64,000 nucleotides of DNA from Diadema setosum (taxonomy: Eukaryota; Echinodermata; Echinoidea; Diadematoida; Diadematidae): positions 23,607,674 to 23,671,673 of the forward strand of contig NC_092700.1 of the NCBI RefSeq assembly GCF_964275005.1, read 5' to 3'. Shown piece after piece: positions 1-11,014 of the stretch. Made by a program: the position numbers and the translations under genes. Under the pieces are notes generated by a model, which did not search any database, was not told where the DNA came from, and saw nothing but the letters and a program-made list of their open reading frames with translations. Numbering within the stretch: position 1 is the stretch's first letter; each line of letters starts with the position of its first letter.

Positions 1-715
1 ACACTATACAACACCCACATTTTAATGTACATCAGCTTTCGGGAAAGACTATGGATTGGTTCGCGATTTGAACCTTTACGACTTGGCTCCCTTTAGGATT
101 CGGATTTGCACCCCTAGATTCATCCCGAACCCTAGAAGGCGCAACTTGGTTCGCTTTACTCGTAGGGGGAAAATGAGAACCCTAATTGAACCCTAATTTC
201 TCTGTGTGTTCCTTGATAGTATTACTGTTCATAGCAATATGCGTTTATCATTTGGTCTTTGATAGAACACATATACCACTTCCCTTCTCCTACATCTTTT
301 CTATATGCTGGGGCTGTGGGTGGGGTGTAGGTCTACTACATATTATGCTACATGACGTTTTCCGTGCCAGTCCGCACTTGAAGCATGCGAATTGAGGTTA
401 TTACGAAACGGCATTTACATGAAACTGTGCGTCGTTTCTGTTTTTCCCCCTTTTTTCTTCCTTTTTATTTACTGATTTGGAGGATTATTTTTTCCTCTTT
501 TGAGGCAATTTTGTATTCATTAATCCAGTCTTACAGTCTATTATGGGTTTCTAGAAATGCTAAAGAGATTATATTCTTTGAAAAAAAAAAGTTTTCATAA
601 GCTGAGCGTAGCATATTTGACTCTGATTTTGGAACCTTGTCACTGCTTGTGTAACATCGAAACTTTTTGGGTGGGGATGGATCTTTCATAAAACAGATTT
701 AGCACGCAGCGGGAG
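1..715. other. Left-edge sequence without a recognised gene
   Basis: No exon with convincing splice sites or a recognisable domain is visible here. Short open frames of about 70 codons occur but show no family resemblance. The block ends where the large inverted-terminus repeat element begins at 716. Confidence 0.4.
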
Positions 716-1021
716 CCCTTATGGAAAGAACACAGTTTTACCACACTATGTAACACAGTGTGCAACACAGTGTGGCACACAGTGTCGAACACAGTGTGGA
801 ACACAATGTGTAACACAGTGTCGAACACATGTGTTTAATATGTGATTTTGGGACATGTGGTAACACTGTGTATTTACCACAGTGTGAAACAGAGCGTCAC
901 CACACTGTGCAACATAGCGGTACCACATGGTCCAAAACACATATTAAATACACTGTGAATCAAACCACAGTCTCACACACTGTGACAACAGGGTTATAAC
1001 CACATAGTCCATTACAATGTG

Positions 1022-1215
1022 GTAGTCACCACATAATCCACCACACTATGGTGTTCACTACATAGTCCACCACACTATGGTATTCACCACATAGTCTTCC
1101 ACGCTGTAGCAGTCACCACATAGTCCACCACACTATAGTATTCAGCACATAGTCCACCACACTGTGGCAGTCACTACATAGTCCACCACAGTACATTGTG
1201 GTAGTGACCGCATAG
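1022..1215. repeat. 29-bp minisatellite array
   Basis: About six to seven diverged units of roughly 29 bp follow the pattern CACCACATAGTCCACCACAC then TATGGTATT. Units differ by a few bases and the last is lengthened. The array lies in the left arm of the larger element. Confidence 0.7.
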
Positions 1216-2432
1216 TCATCAGGTGTATCAATACATATGTTACCACATAGTCATTAGATGTATCAATATTTGTAATGCATGAAGGCACGGTTACTGACTA
1301 GATAACACTGTTATTGAATATGAAATTACCTTTTCATAACAAAATCTATGACATTGGGTATAACATAACATTATTAGACAATAGTTCAAAGGAAATCCCA
1401 TCATAAATACTTCGAATTTAGAAGTATTATATGAATTTTCTAAAATTTAGGTTGCTTTTAATGAATATTCATGAGCTATGCAAAAATCTATACCACAGGA
1501 ATACCACAGGGATACCACAGGAATACCACAGAAATACCACATGAAGTATCACATGCTGTACCTCAGCACTCCCACTTAATAGGTAATACTGTAGGAGTAT
1601 AGGATAGGTTAAGTACTGCTTAAATCAATTGTCATAATTCACAGCATAACTCACCTATTTATGAGATTCTGGAATATGCGTTTTGTTTTGTTTTTGCTTT
1701 GTTTTTTATTCCAGTTGGTACTACTGTGTGGTACTGCTGTGTGGTATTGCCCTGTGATAGTCATGTGGCATAGCATGTCAAGAAAAAAAAAAACACAAGA
1801 ATATCCTGTGACATTTTTCTGTAATTAAAGTGTACGAGAAAGCAGTTGTAAACACAGTGTGTATCCATGCTACTGAATATTCTCGGCACACTACCAGAAG
1901 AAATTATTGTGTACAAGTAACAGGCAATGAAGTGGCATTTGCACATGGTTATGTGGTTTTTGGAAGATGATAGTGATGCCTTTGCTCTCATTAAGTATGT
2001 AGAGCATGATGGCCCATTTGTAAAGAATAGAGACGGGGAGAACCATGCTGATGCTGGACACATCAGAGTAGTAAAACGTGTGACCAATAGATTGTATGCA
2101 ATACCTCCTCAGCTGGTGAAATCATAGGAAAGCATGTGATTTATGAGAGAAACGGGAAAGTTATAACATGTCGCTTTTTGTTCTCTTTCCACAACTACAG
2201 ATACCACTAGTATTATATCATTTCTAGTGTTTGATGTTATGCATCCGTAAACAGTATTAACACAACATTAAATGCATGATTTATTCATCTGAAGGTTGGA
2301 TAAAAGACATGTATAGGTCATATTCTCACATTAAATGAATCTGTTGTTCCATGCCAGTATTTGAAATTTAAAAGATATCAACTGAAATGAGAAAAAATGA
2401 ATAAGTATTGAACATTTGCAACTACCGTGTAC

Positions 2433-2861
2433 AAAGGTACTAGCCCACATTTGTAAACCTGCAGGAATTGGTCTCATAGTTAGCATAGAGTTTGGGTATG
2501 ATTGCAGTAACATCTGTGCAAAATTTCGTTCCAATTAGTCCATTACTTTCATAAATAAAAATAAATGAAAATGCACCGTAATCCGTATGTATGCCTATAA
2601 CGCTCGCTAGCTCCGGTCCACGTACGTGTTACATGTACAATGTACGTAGCTATAGCCCGCGCTTGTAATTCGATTTTGGGTCGGGTTGACCCGGTTTGAA
2701 AATTGATTTTAAAACGATGATTTTCTCTCTTTTATCGAATGGTATAGACAAAGAGCGACAGGTGAGGTATGTTACTGTTATAACTTGTACTTGAAGTCAT
2801 ATTGGACCTGTTTTATGCAGTTTTGATTTTCGTGGGTTTGCAAATGTGGGCTAGTACCTTT
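2433..2861. mobile_element. Short inverted-repeat element nested in the larger element
   Basis: The left terminus AAAGGTACTAGCCCACATTT is matched by GGGCTAGTACCTTT on the right, and the inverted match covers about 27 bp with few differences. The 430-bp interior has no long open frame. It is a probable non-autonomous DNA transposon; no target duplication is certain. Confidence 0.55.
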
Positions 2862-3266
2862 AAATTGTGTTGTATATTGCCCAGCTATAAGTTATTGGTT
2901 TATTACTTCACTGGATAATAAGACCAGATAAGTTGCTCTACAAACTCGATAAAAATCTCTGGTAATTTGAAACATACATGTACATTTATTAATAAGTTCA
3001 ATACTTGAATCCTTTGACCACACTGGTAAAATGCTCTCCCCCCCCCCCCCCAACAAAACCAGAAATAGCCTGGTTTTATAAGGATTAACATGTCATGTGG
3101 TAGTAAAAGATCTGAAATCCCGTACTGACAATACTATAGCAAAGTTCAATATACACCACAATGTGGTAAACATGACTCATTGTGTGTCAAAGTACTTGAT
3201 GTTTAAAAAGATAGTTTACGCTTTTGATTGTGAATAACTGAAAACCCATGAAAATATAACGTTCCA

Positions 3267-3391
3267 CAAATTTACACAGTAGGTAGCTAATATAGGCATA
3301 CAATTTTGTTGCATGCTGTTTCCTGCAATATTTTGAAACAGTACACAACAAAATTGTGCGTTATTCAGCGGCTACCTACTGTGTAAATTTG
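3267..3391. repeat. Imperfect palindrome with 21-bp outer arms
   Basis: The outer arms are a perfect 21-bp inverted repeat containing ATTTACACAGTAGGTAGC. Inner arms ACAATTTTGTTG and CAACAAAATTGT pair as well, so most of the 125 bp can fold on itself. It lies inside the large element and may be the ends of a small fold-back transposon. Confidence 0.65.
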
Positions 3392-3488
3392 AGGGAAGTT
3401 AATTTCATTATCTTTTAGTTATTCCCCCCTAAAAAAAAAAATAGTGTTTTTCCTAAACATTTAGTATGCGGATATTATTGTGTTAAAT

Positions 3489-4241
3489 CAATGATCTGAA
3501 ATCCCACTGTGTAACAAGATTATGGACACAGGAGTACACATATTTCTATATATACCACACTGTGTGTTCAGTATGCCTAGTATGTGGAGATGATGTAGGT
3601 GAATGATCTGAAACCCACAAAGTGACAACACCGAGCACAGGGTTTACACATAGTTCAACATATACCACACTGTGGTAAGCACAAGTCACAGTGTCCGGTA
3701 TGCCAAGTCTGTGTGGATTATGTGGTAAATGAATGATCTGAAATCCCACAGCGTGGCAACACTATCAACACAGAGTGTACACATAGTTCAAAATGTACCA
3801 CACTGTGTCAAACATGATTCACAGTGTGTTCAGTATGTCATCTATGTGGGGATTATGTGGTAAACCACTTAAACTGAAATACCAGACTGTGGTAGCATTA
3901 TGAACCAGGGTTTACACATAGTTCGATACATACCACACTGTGGTATATGTGTACCACTCTGTGTTCAGTATGCCAATAATGTGGTACACTATGAGATCTC
4001 AAATCCCACACCGTGACAACGCTGTGACCACATGGTTATCACATTGTTTACACATAGTTAACTATGTGAACACACTGTCGTAACACTATACCACACTGTG
4101 GTATATGTGTGCCACTCTGTGTTCGGTATGCCAGTTATGTAGTACACTATGTGATCTCAAATACCACACTGTGACAACGCTGTGACCACATGGTTAACAC
4201 ATTGTTTACACATAGTTAACTATGTGAACACACTGTGGTAA
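3489..4241. repeat. Tandem array of about 120-165 bp units
   Basis: Each unit opens with ATGATCTGAAATCCCAC or a close variant, then TACACATAGTTC, TACCACACTGTGGTA and a GTTCAGTATGCC stretch. Openings fall near 3490, 3613, 3732, 3866, 3985 and 4150. The last two units are the most alike and longer. A related single unit lies at 3107-3200. Confidence 0.65.
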
Positions 4242-4492
4242 CACTGTGTTTGTTCCATAAGGGAGGATCTTGTTTGGCTATCATGTTGCGCGTACGTAAC
4301 ACATTTAACATACACTTTTCAGCCACTCATATCCATGTCTCCACCTTTCGGTTTAACTAGAAGAAGATTTCAAATAATCAATACATGTAGCGTCAATATC
4401 ACTCAAACGCAGCTACACTTGAACAAAAATACAGAGACACATACGCACCAGATACCACATCGATAGAGATTACTTCAGCATATCTGAACTAA

Positions 4493-4661
4493 CAGGAGCG
4501 GATCCAGGAATTCTGTAAAGGGGGGGGGGCGCAATTAATATTTCTGGTGCCACTTCCGGGTTTCATTTCATTTGTTTTCTTTTTATTTGATTTTTTTTTT
4601 TGTTTTTGACGAAAAATAAAGGGGGGGTGCGCCGGTTGCGCCCCCCCCCCATCCACCACTG
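4493..4661. mobile_element. Short hAT-like non-autonomous element, 5-bp target duplication
   Basis: The 169-bp element starts CAGGAGCGGATCC and ends CATCCACCACTG, imperfect inverted termini of the CAG...CTG type. It is flanked exactly by the direct repeat ACTAA (4488-4492 and 4662-4666). Inside are runs of G and C and the motif CACTTCCGGGTTTCAT, which also occurs in the element at 35535-35785. Five-base duplications are known for some hAT-related groups; the family assignment is inferred. Confidence 0.65.
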
Positions 4662-4666
4662 ACTAA

Positions 4667-6957
4667 GGTCTATCAGTTTAAAGGAAATATTATCCTTTAA
4701 TCGTTCATTATAACACACTATTGACAAAGATATATGTCAAGGGCATATCTAATTTCCTGGTCACACACTTGTGCGTATAGCCACACACAATAATTCAATC
4801 CGAATCTGTCATATTCTACATTGAGGGTTTCATCTGATTTAGTATATCAGCCGATAGGTCATCCTCTTCGTAGCTAATATAGGCTGAAATAGTTGAAAGC
4901 GTAAAAACTTGTCTAAACAGGTTGAAGAAGTAACCTTTCCTCCAAGAGGCAAAGGCAGAAAGAGAGCTTATATACCAACTGCGGCATTAAAGTATAGCTC
5001 ATTCTCTTTCTAAAAGGTATAATTATCAGATCGTCAATGCTCATCAATTAAGCTGGTCAGTAATCATTTTGTAATATGGAACGCATACAAAAGTATATAA
5101 TATCATGGTACTCCTGCCACAGAAAGGTAGCTCAAATCTATCTGGTTGACCTGACAATACCTCCTGATTTGGCTTGTCCAAAATAGATGTGTGACTTTCA
5201 TTTTAAAGTCAAGCAATTGCAGCAAAATTAATTGCATCACGCGCAGCATAACCAAGCTGAACAGATGTACAAATGATCATGTCTTAAAGTGATGGCATGA
5301 TATACTACACATAGAATATTCCATATTTTTAGCATTATGTCACTGTATGGATCCATTATGAATGGATATGTGGCAATTAAGTTGTGGTAGTTTTCATCAC
5401 CGAACACCATCTTAATCTTATATCTTATGCAACATAATGCAATGTGGCATAAGAAGAGAAAAGTTTTAACTATTTTTTAAGTATACGCAAAAGGATAGTA
5501 TCATTAATTGGCAGCATTAACTTTCATGTAAACGCCATAAGGCATTATTAACTGCAAGCCACCATTTTCCCGTTTTGTTTTTTTTTTTTTTTGCTCCTGA
5601 CGAGATACCTCAGAATTTGACTGTCGAGAATACAGCTCGTCGGATGTCCTTCTTCTGCTAAAATTCTTCACTGTAGCTTAGACCAAGGGAAACGAATGAC
5701 TTATTTCTTCCTTTGTGGACGTGTGATCTGCATTTAGTGACTTGTCAAACACTATAGACGGGCCTTCCTAACAACTCAGATAAGCTGCAAAGTGGCAAAT
5801 GCTTGTCTGAGCTCATTATTATAGACTTGATATGTTGTCCAAGATGAGCATGTCCTAATCATGCAGCAAATACCTCTTTGGCTGTCTCCAAAGAGGTATT
5901 GGCGCTTCGGGTGTGATCCTGGGCTACGTTTCATGAAACTTGTCAGTCACAATTAATGGCAAGTGTTCTTAGCTACTGAAATCCGTGAATCCGACTGGCT
6001 GAGCTGAGCTACGTCATTACCAACGGCAACAGTTGCGCAGGAGCCGAAGTTTGTCATTCCAAACGGCAACTGCGACCGAACTTTCTCCTAAAGTAACCTT
6101 TACCTCTCATGCAATTTTGTCTATTTTTTTTTTCTGTTTTTGTCGTCACGACTCCAGAATTTGAAAAACAAACCACTAAAAGGATTCTGAATACATTCTT
6201 TGCACGCAGGTGATTTTGTTCTTTTTAGGGGCGGGGGTGGGGGAGCGGTATCGATGTAAGGAAAATTATTTGATGTTGACTATCATGTGAGCCATTACAT
6301 CGTCATGACAACAGTAACACAGTGCCGTCACTGGTCAAAACTGAGGCAAAAATACAGCGTTTTTTGTTGTTGTTTTTTAACACCGAGCACTTTGCACGCC
6401 TCATTGAAGTCCTCGAAAATTCAATTCGTCTGCGAATCATGTTTCATTCATTATAGCTGATTTGACAGCTACTCTACCTAGGTAGATTACCCTGTTTGTG
6501 CATGGTTGATACTATTCACCAATGAGTGATCAATATAAATGGTAAGGTAGAAAAAACAAATTTTGTTTTTCATATTTTTGAAGGTGCTGGAAATGTCACA
6601 TCAAAGGTGAATCATTGTATTATTGAACATCAATGCGTGCCCAGATACTGTTTGCCCTATATAACTTTTTATATCGCTGGAGCTCCGAGAATACTTTCAT
6701 AACTGTCACTCATACCAAGGTACGAATTAGCCGATCACGACATGGCGTCGATTATTAAGTCTACCAGGAAAAAAAAACACCAAAAAACTTGTAAGTCCTT
6801 GCCCTCAAATAGGCGTTTACCCAGTTGAACATTGCATTGTTACGTAAAACCACAAGACGGGGGAGGAAATGTTTACTGGACCTAGTCCCGTCACTGGTAT
6901 TTGAGAAACAATATTGAGGCGCCTGAGACTTTTAAGTTATTATTGGTAGTGCGTGTG
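4667..6957. other. Intergenic stretch, no gene seen
   Basis: I find no supported exon. The part near 5928-6010 (CTACGTTTCATGAAACTTGT and CTACTGAAATCCGTG) resembles the palindromic element at 20810-20948 and is probably a decayed relative. Poly-T runs and a short G-rich run near 6230 are the only other structure noted. Confidence 0.45.
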
Positions 6958-7296
6958 AGGTGCACGTCACCAGGCCGACACCCACGAGTCATAGCCCACG
7001 AGTCAAACAACTCACAAGTCATACAGCCCATGAGCTATACAGTTCACGAGTCATACAGCCCATGAGTTCGACACTAACTCCTAACAGGGCACACGTGACC
7101 GACACATTAAGCCATGTGTTGTATCTGTCGAGCTCGTAGGCTGTTTTTACCTCGTGTCGAACCTTTGGGCTTTATTTGCCTAGTGTCGAACTCATGGGCT
7201 GTGTGACTAGTGAGCTGTTTGACTCATGGACCTTTTTTCAATGTCGAACTCGTGGGATATATGACTCGTGGGTGTCGGTCTAGTGGGGATGACCCC
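6958..7296. mobile_element. Fold-back element of CGAGTCATACAGCCCATGAG words, copy 1
   Basis: The left arm repeats CACGAGTCATACAGCCCATG-like words and the right arm carries their reverse complements (CATGGGCTGT, ATGACTCGTGG). The termini GTGCACGTCACC...GACACCCACGAG and CTCGTGGGTGTCGGTCTAGTG pair. A second copy lies at 23118-23436 and shares the terminal GTGCACGTCAC / GTGACGTGCAC sequence. There is no coding capacity. A 148-codon frame that starts in the right arm and runs into the neighbouring SINE is a by-product. Confidence 0.65.
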
Positions 7297-7504
7297 GTGC
7301 GTGTGTGTGTATCAATTGTTGTTGCATTTTTGTCCATATACGAAACGGACAATATGGCTATGAAGGATACTGAGAGGATCGGATTCCTACTACGAATTGA
7401 TCTGTTGACAGCAATTCACGAGAGACATTCCAGTCAGTTGCAGCCATTTTACAGACGCGAACATGCCGATCAACCAACACAAACTTTCTCATCCTACCGG
7501 ATAG

Positions 7505-7655
7505 CTATAACTCCTGGGTGGAGAGCAGCAATGCGGACAAAGTGCCTTGCTGAAGGACAAACGTGTCTGGCATCGGTCTCAAACCTACGAATCATACCGC
7601 GCTCATGTCATTCAGAGACGAGCGCTCTTATCCACTCAGCCACGACACCTCCATA
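7505..7655 (-). mobile_element. tRNA-derived SINE
   Basis: On the minus strand, GTGTCGTGGCTGAGTGGATA gives an A box (TGGCTGAGTGG) and GGTTTGAGACC about 45 bases later gives a B box, the internal RNA polymerase III promoter layout of a serine/leucine-like tRNA. Downstream is GTCCTTCAGCAAGGCACTTT followed by GCTGCTCTCCACCCAGG, a body often seen in marine-animal SINEs. There is no proper 3' acceptor stem, so this is a SINE and not a tRNA gene. The exact 3' end is uncertain. Confidence 0.7.
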
Positions 7656-7926
7656 GCTATTTTTAGAACTGAAATGATGGTCCATGCAGGTAGAAAGTAT
7701 AGTTCCACGCGAAAGGGATCGATTTTTTTTAACTGATTAGACTAATGAATGTTTATGAAAAACAGCTCCAGTGTACTTTCAATACAATAATACATTATTG
7801 TACACTCCGCACGCTGTCGAGCATTATTCCATATGGAGTATTCTGGGCTGGCACCCGACGCGGACTTGCTAGTTTATTCATCATTGTACATGGTACGTGG
7901 CGTTAATGATGACTTGACACTATAGC

Positions 7927-7975
7927 ATACTATCATAGAGCTGTAAATACGTAAATACAGCTCTATGCATAGTAT
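7927..7975. repeat. Long hairpin, about 19-bp arms
   Basis: ATACTATCATAGAGCTGTA is followed, after a 10-base spacer, by its near-perfect reverse complement with one extra base. It is a small cruciform-capable sequence, perhaps a relic of a fold-back element. Confidence 0.7.
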
Positions 7976-8009
7976 ACAAATATACTTGGCCTTGAGAGTT
8001 TCTTGTTAA

Positions 8010-8103
8010 AAACTATGGGCAGAGGTGACTCCAGAAGAACTATTCACTGAGGGGCGCAGCCCCGAAGTGAATAGTTCTTTTGGAGGCGCCGAGGCCAATA
8101 GTT
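8010..8103. mobile_element. Mini TTAA-flanked palindrome (94 bp)
   Basis: TTAA sites at 8006-8009 and 8104-8107 bracket a nearly complete palindrome: AAACTATGGGC...GCCAATAGTTT outside, CCAGAAGAACTATTCACT and its complement inside, and a GGGGC-GCA-GCCCC core. The TTAA target suggests piggyBac-type or related mobilisation. Its right TTAA is also the left TTAA of the next element. Confidence 0.65.
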
Positions 8104-8107
8104 TTAA

Positions 8108-8491
8108 AGGGGTCGTACTGTTTTGGTTGAGACCTAATTTCAGATTTCTAACATTTTTTGGTGAAAAAATGAGAAACCCCTTATGAAATATATGAAAGAG
8201 CAAGTAATTCTATGAGGAATTCAACGTTTATTTGATGAAACTTGGTTTTGAAACGGCTGAGATATCCAAACAAGAGCGATTCTAATAAAGTGTGGGACCC
8301 ACAGTTTATTACGATCGTTTTGTTTTACTTTGTTTTTGGATGTTTCAGTCATTCCAAACCCGATTTTCATCGAATAAACTTTGAATTCCTCTTAAAATGG
8401 TATGCTCTGTACTATATCCTCAGTGTTTTCTTGGTATCTCGCAAAAAGTTAAAAGCCCAATTCTCATCTCCACCAATACTGTACCATCCCT
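8108..8491. mobile_element. TTAA-flanked palindromic MITE, family copy 1
   Basis: TTAA at 8104-8107 and 8492-8495 flank a 384-bp palindrome. The left end AGGGGTCGTACTGTTTTGG and the right end, read in reverse, AGGGATGGTACAGTATTGG are inverted copies. Inner arms (TTTATTTGATGAAACTTGG and its inverse near 8370) also pair. A related copy lies at 27270-27659. It is non-coding. Confidence 0.75.
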
Positions 8492-8495
8492 TTAA

Positions 8496-10977
8496 CAAGA
8501 AACTCGAAATTAGGCAAAGTATATTTGTTTTATATTTTGGATCAAAAATAAAAAAAAAAAGGGGGGGGGAATGAGGGAAATGCAAAGCCAGAAGTCGTAA
8601 ACGTGGATGCTATGTTTTGAAGGGATCTTTGCAGCTAGCTAGCAGCGTACGATGTAGAACTGCTTTGTGATGTGACAAGCGCGACGCGACGCACGGTGCG
8701 AAGCAATTTGCGCAATGTCAGAATGTTTTTATGACGTCCCAATCGCTTTGTTAGGAATTGGTACATTTTCGGAGTGGACGAGCAGCGCGCATGGAAATTG
8801 ATACATTTTCAGAGTGACGGTACGAGCAGTGCGCAATGTCAAAAGTGCTTTGTGGCGTCACATTGTTTTGTTAGAAATTGTTACATTTCACAGGCTGATG
8901 GTTAAAAGCTGCGCACAATTTCAGAATTGCTTTGTGACATCATTTTGCAAATAGTACACTATTTGCAAAATGTCGTCACAGAAGTGACGTCATTTTGCAA
9001 ATACATTTGTAGTACTTTATGGACTGTCAACTTTCTGAAATAGCTGAAAATACCTTTAATCACGTGAAGCTCTTTCAACCAATCATCAGAGGATAAATTT
9101 TTGATCCAAAATATAATAGAAATTATTAAGAATGCACATACATTACATGTGTGCTTCAGACTTCCATACGAGCATCGTTTCAAAGAGTAAATATAAATCA
9201 TTATTTCATTTTTGTTTTATTTTGAATCAAACCAAGAAAATACCAGAAGTCTTATCAAAATGGGATAGAATTAAGAAAGTTATACGAGGCCCTATCAATA
9301 GCCACGTTCACAAGAGCAGTGATAGTAGTAGAACCACTTTTTTTTTCAAGTTAGCTGATAATTAAATGTCATCGTGTGGCAAGTTTCCTTTAGACCTGCA
9401 AACATCAATCTGCTCTAAGACATTAAGTAGATGAGACACAAAAATATTTTGTATTCGTTCTCATCAGATTTTGTTGTTGCTGCGCTGCAGTCGCCATGCA
9501 GAGATGACTTCTAGGAAGAAAAGGTTAGAGGTGTTTTTAGTCGCCTAGAACCTATGATTGAGCATCTTTTTTACTCCATCAACCTTGTCAACCTGTGCAA
9601 GAGCTGTGCATTGCTGACGTTAACACATGAGGCTGAGTTATTGTATTCTATTGCTTGCTCGGTGATAGTCTGGTTCCCAGACCCTTTGCCAACTTGACTC
9701 CGCGGCGAGAGGACAAAACCATCTTAATTTATACCAAAACCTCCTCACCAGTTTTCGACGTAAAGGGCGTCAACATCCTGACTAGCGAAATAGTACGAGC
9801 AGAAGGAAGCCAGTGGTACTCCAGGTGTTTGAATCGAGCTCGGGAGGTATGCACTACAATCGTGACAGGAATAAAGGAGAAAAAGAAATGAAACTGCCAT
9901 AGTCACCTTGACAAAATCAAAATAATGAATGTACTGTCCTCTGACAAACATATCAAATTGATTTACGGGGAGTTTATTTTAAGAAAAAAAAAAGAATTAC
10001 ATATCATTGCAGTTTGCTGGAGGAGAAATCTACAATAAATCACTGTGTCACATTGGTAGAGCGTTAAATGAAAGGTGTCCTAAATATTCCACAAATTGTA
10101 TTTCTTTTTGTTAAAGAAAATAATTTTAACTAACATTTATAACATTCATGGTAAATTATGTTGAGGACCTACCCCTGTAGTCTAAAGGAGGTAAGCCTAT
10201 TGCTTCTTCATTATATGCTTGGAGATGAAAACATATAAATCAAATATTTCTTTAAGATTTCTTCATATCCTTTCACTTCTAGACATAAAAAGTTGTTGAA
10301 GCCTTGGCGGCTTTATCCAGTGATGGTGCCATGATTGAATCAAAACTTTTAAAATTCAGAAATTTTTAACTTATTCTCTAATCACTCATTACTCATGATC
10401 ACAAGTATTTTGTTAATTTATGTTTTTGAAATATTATTACAAATATGTTCTGTTAATGCATTGTATATAATTTTCCCCGTTTATTTAATGAAAATGAAAA
10501 TAGAGTTGAATTGAAAAATTGAAAAAAAAAAGTTTCCTTTAAGCTTCATTGCTGTGTGCTCTGCAACATTTCAGTTTCATTTATTTTTTCAAGTGAAACA
10601 ATTAACCAACCAGAAGATCACAACCGTTGCTGTCATGAATATGCATTCGTTTAAAGTGGGTGTGGCCTGTTGGGTCCACAATGGAGCAGAGGATGGATCG
10701 ATCGATATTGAGGAAGACAGCGCTCGAGGCTAGGGGAGGAATGAAGTTTTGTTGTTACTTAATAGTCTGGGATGGTGGTGGTTATTTGTTTGTTACAGAT
10801 GATACGCGTGACAGGTTGTTGTGCCACCAATAGTTTCCTCCCTTCCGTAATTACCCAATAAGATGTTATGCAAAGGTTAACGCAAATGGCGCAACACTGA
10901 CATGAATGATATACTGAAATTAGTGAAAAGGCACGCTTGAAATAAGTCCGAATGATGTGTATGCTAACTGCTTTGCC

Positions 10978-11014
<37 letters not shown>

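Larger units (their letters stand above)
716..4263. mobile_element. Large inverted-terminus repeat element built of CACAGTGTG words
   Basis: The left end reads CCCTTATGGAAAGAACACAG and the right end, read on the minus strand, CCCTTATGGAACAAACACAG. The match continues through TTACCACA on both sides. Between the termini lie two arrays dominated by CACAGTGTG, CACACTGTG and ACCACATAGT words, a nested short inverted-repeat element, and a 125-bp palindrome. This indicates one element of about 3.5 kb with complex inverted ends. I saw no clear target duplication and no transposase. A 66-codon frame at 1927-2127 (+) is the only internal frame that looks protein-like, and I do not recognise it. It is probably a non-autonomous DNA transposon of fold-back type, though a locally expanded satellite with chance terminal symmetry is possible. 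Confidence 0.6.

Noticed and set aside
640-940. Minus-strand frames rich in His-Thr-Val-Leu and His-Cys-Val
   Set aside because: They translate the CACAGTGTG repeat words; no start context or domain.
7560-7655. Possible tRNA gene on the minus strand
   Set aside because: A and B boxes are present but there is no acceptor stem, and a SINE body follows.
7210-7656. 148-codon plus-strand frame
   Set aside because: It crosses a fold-back arm and an antisense SINE; neither is coding.
8242-8574. 110-codon frame
   Set aside because: It lies inside a TTAA-flanked palindrome and simply reads its arms.
10981-11013. Run of 33 A as a possible retrocopy tail
   Set aside because: No recognisable coding or SINE body was found on the proper side.
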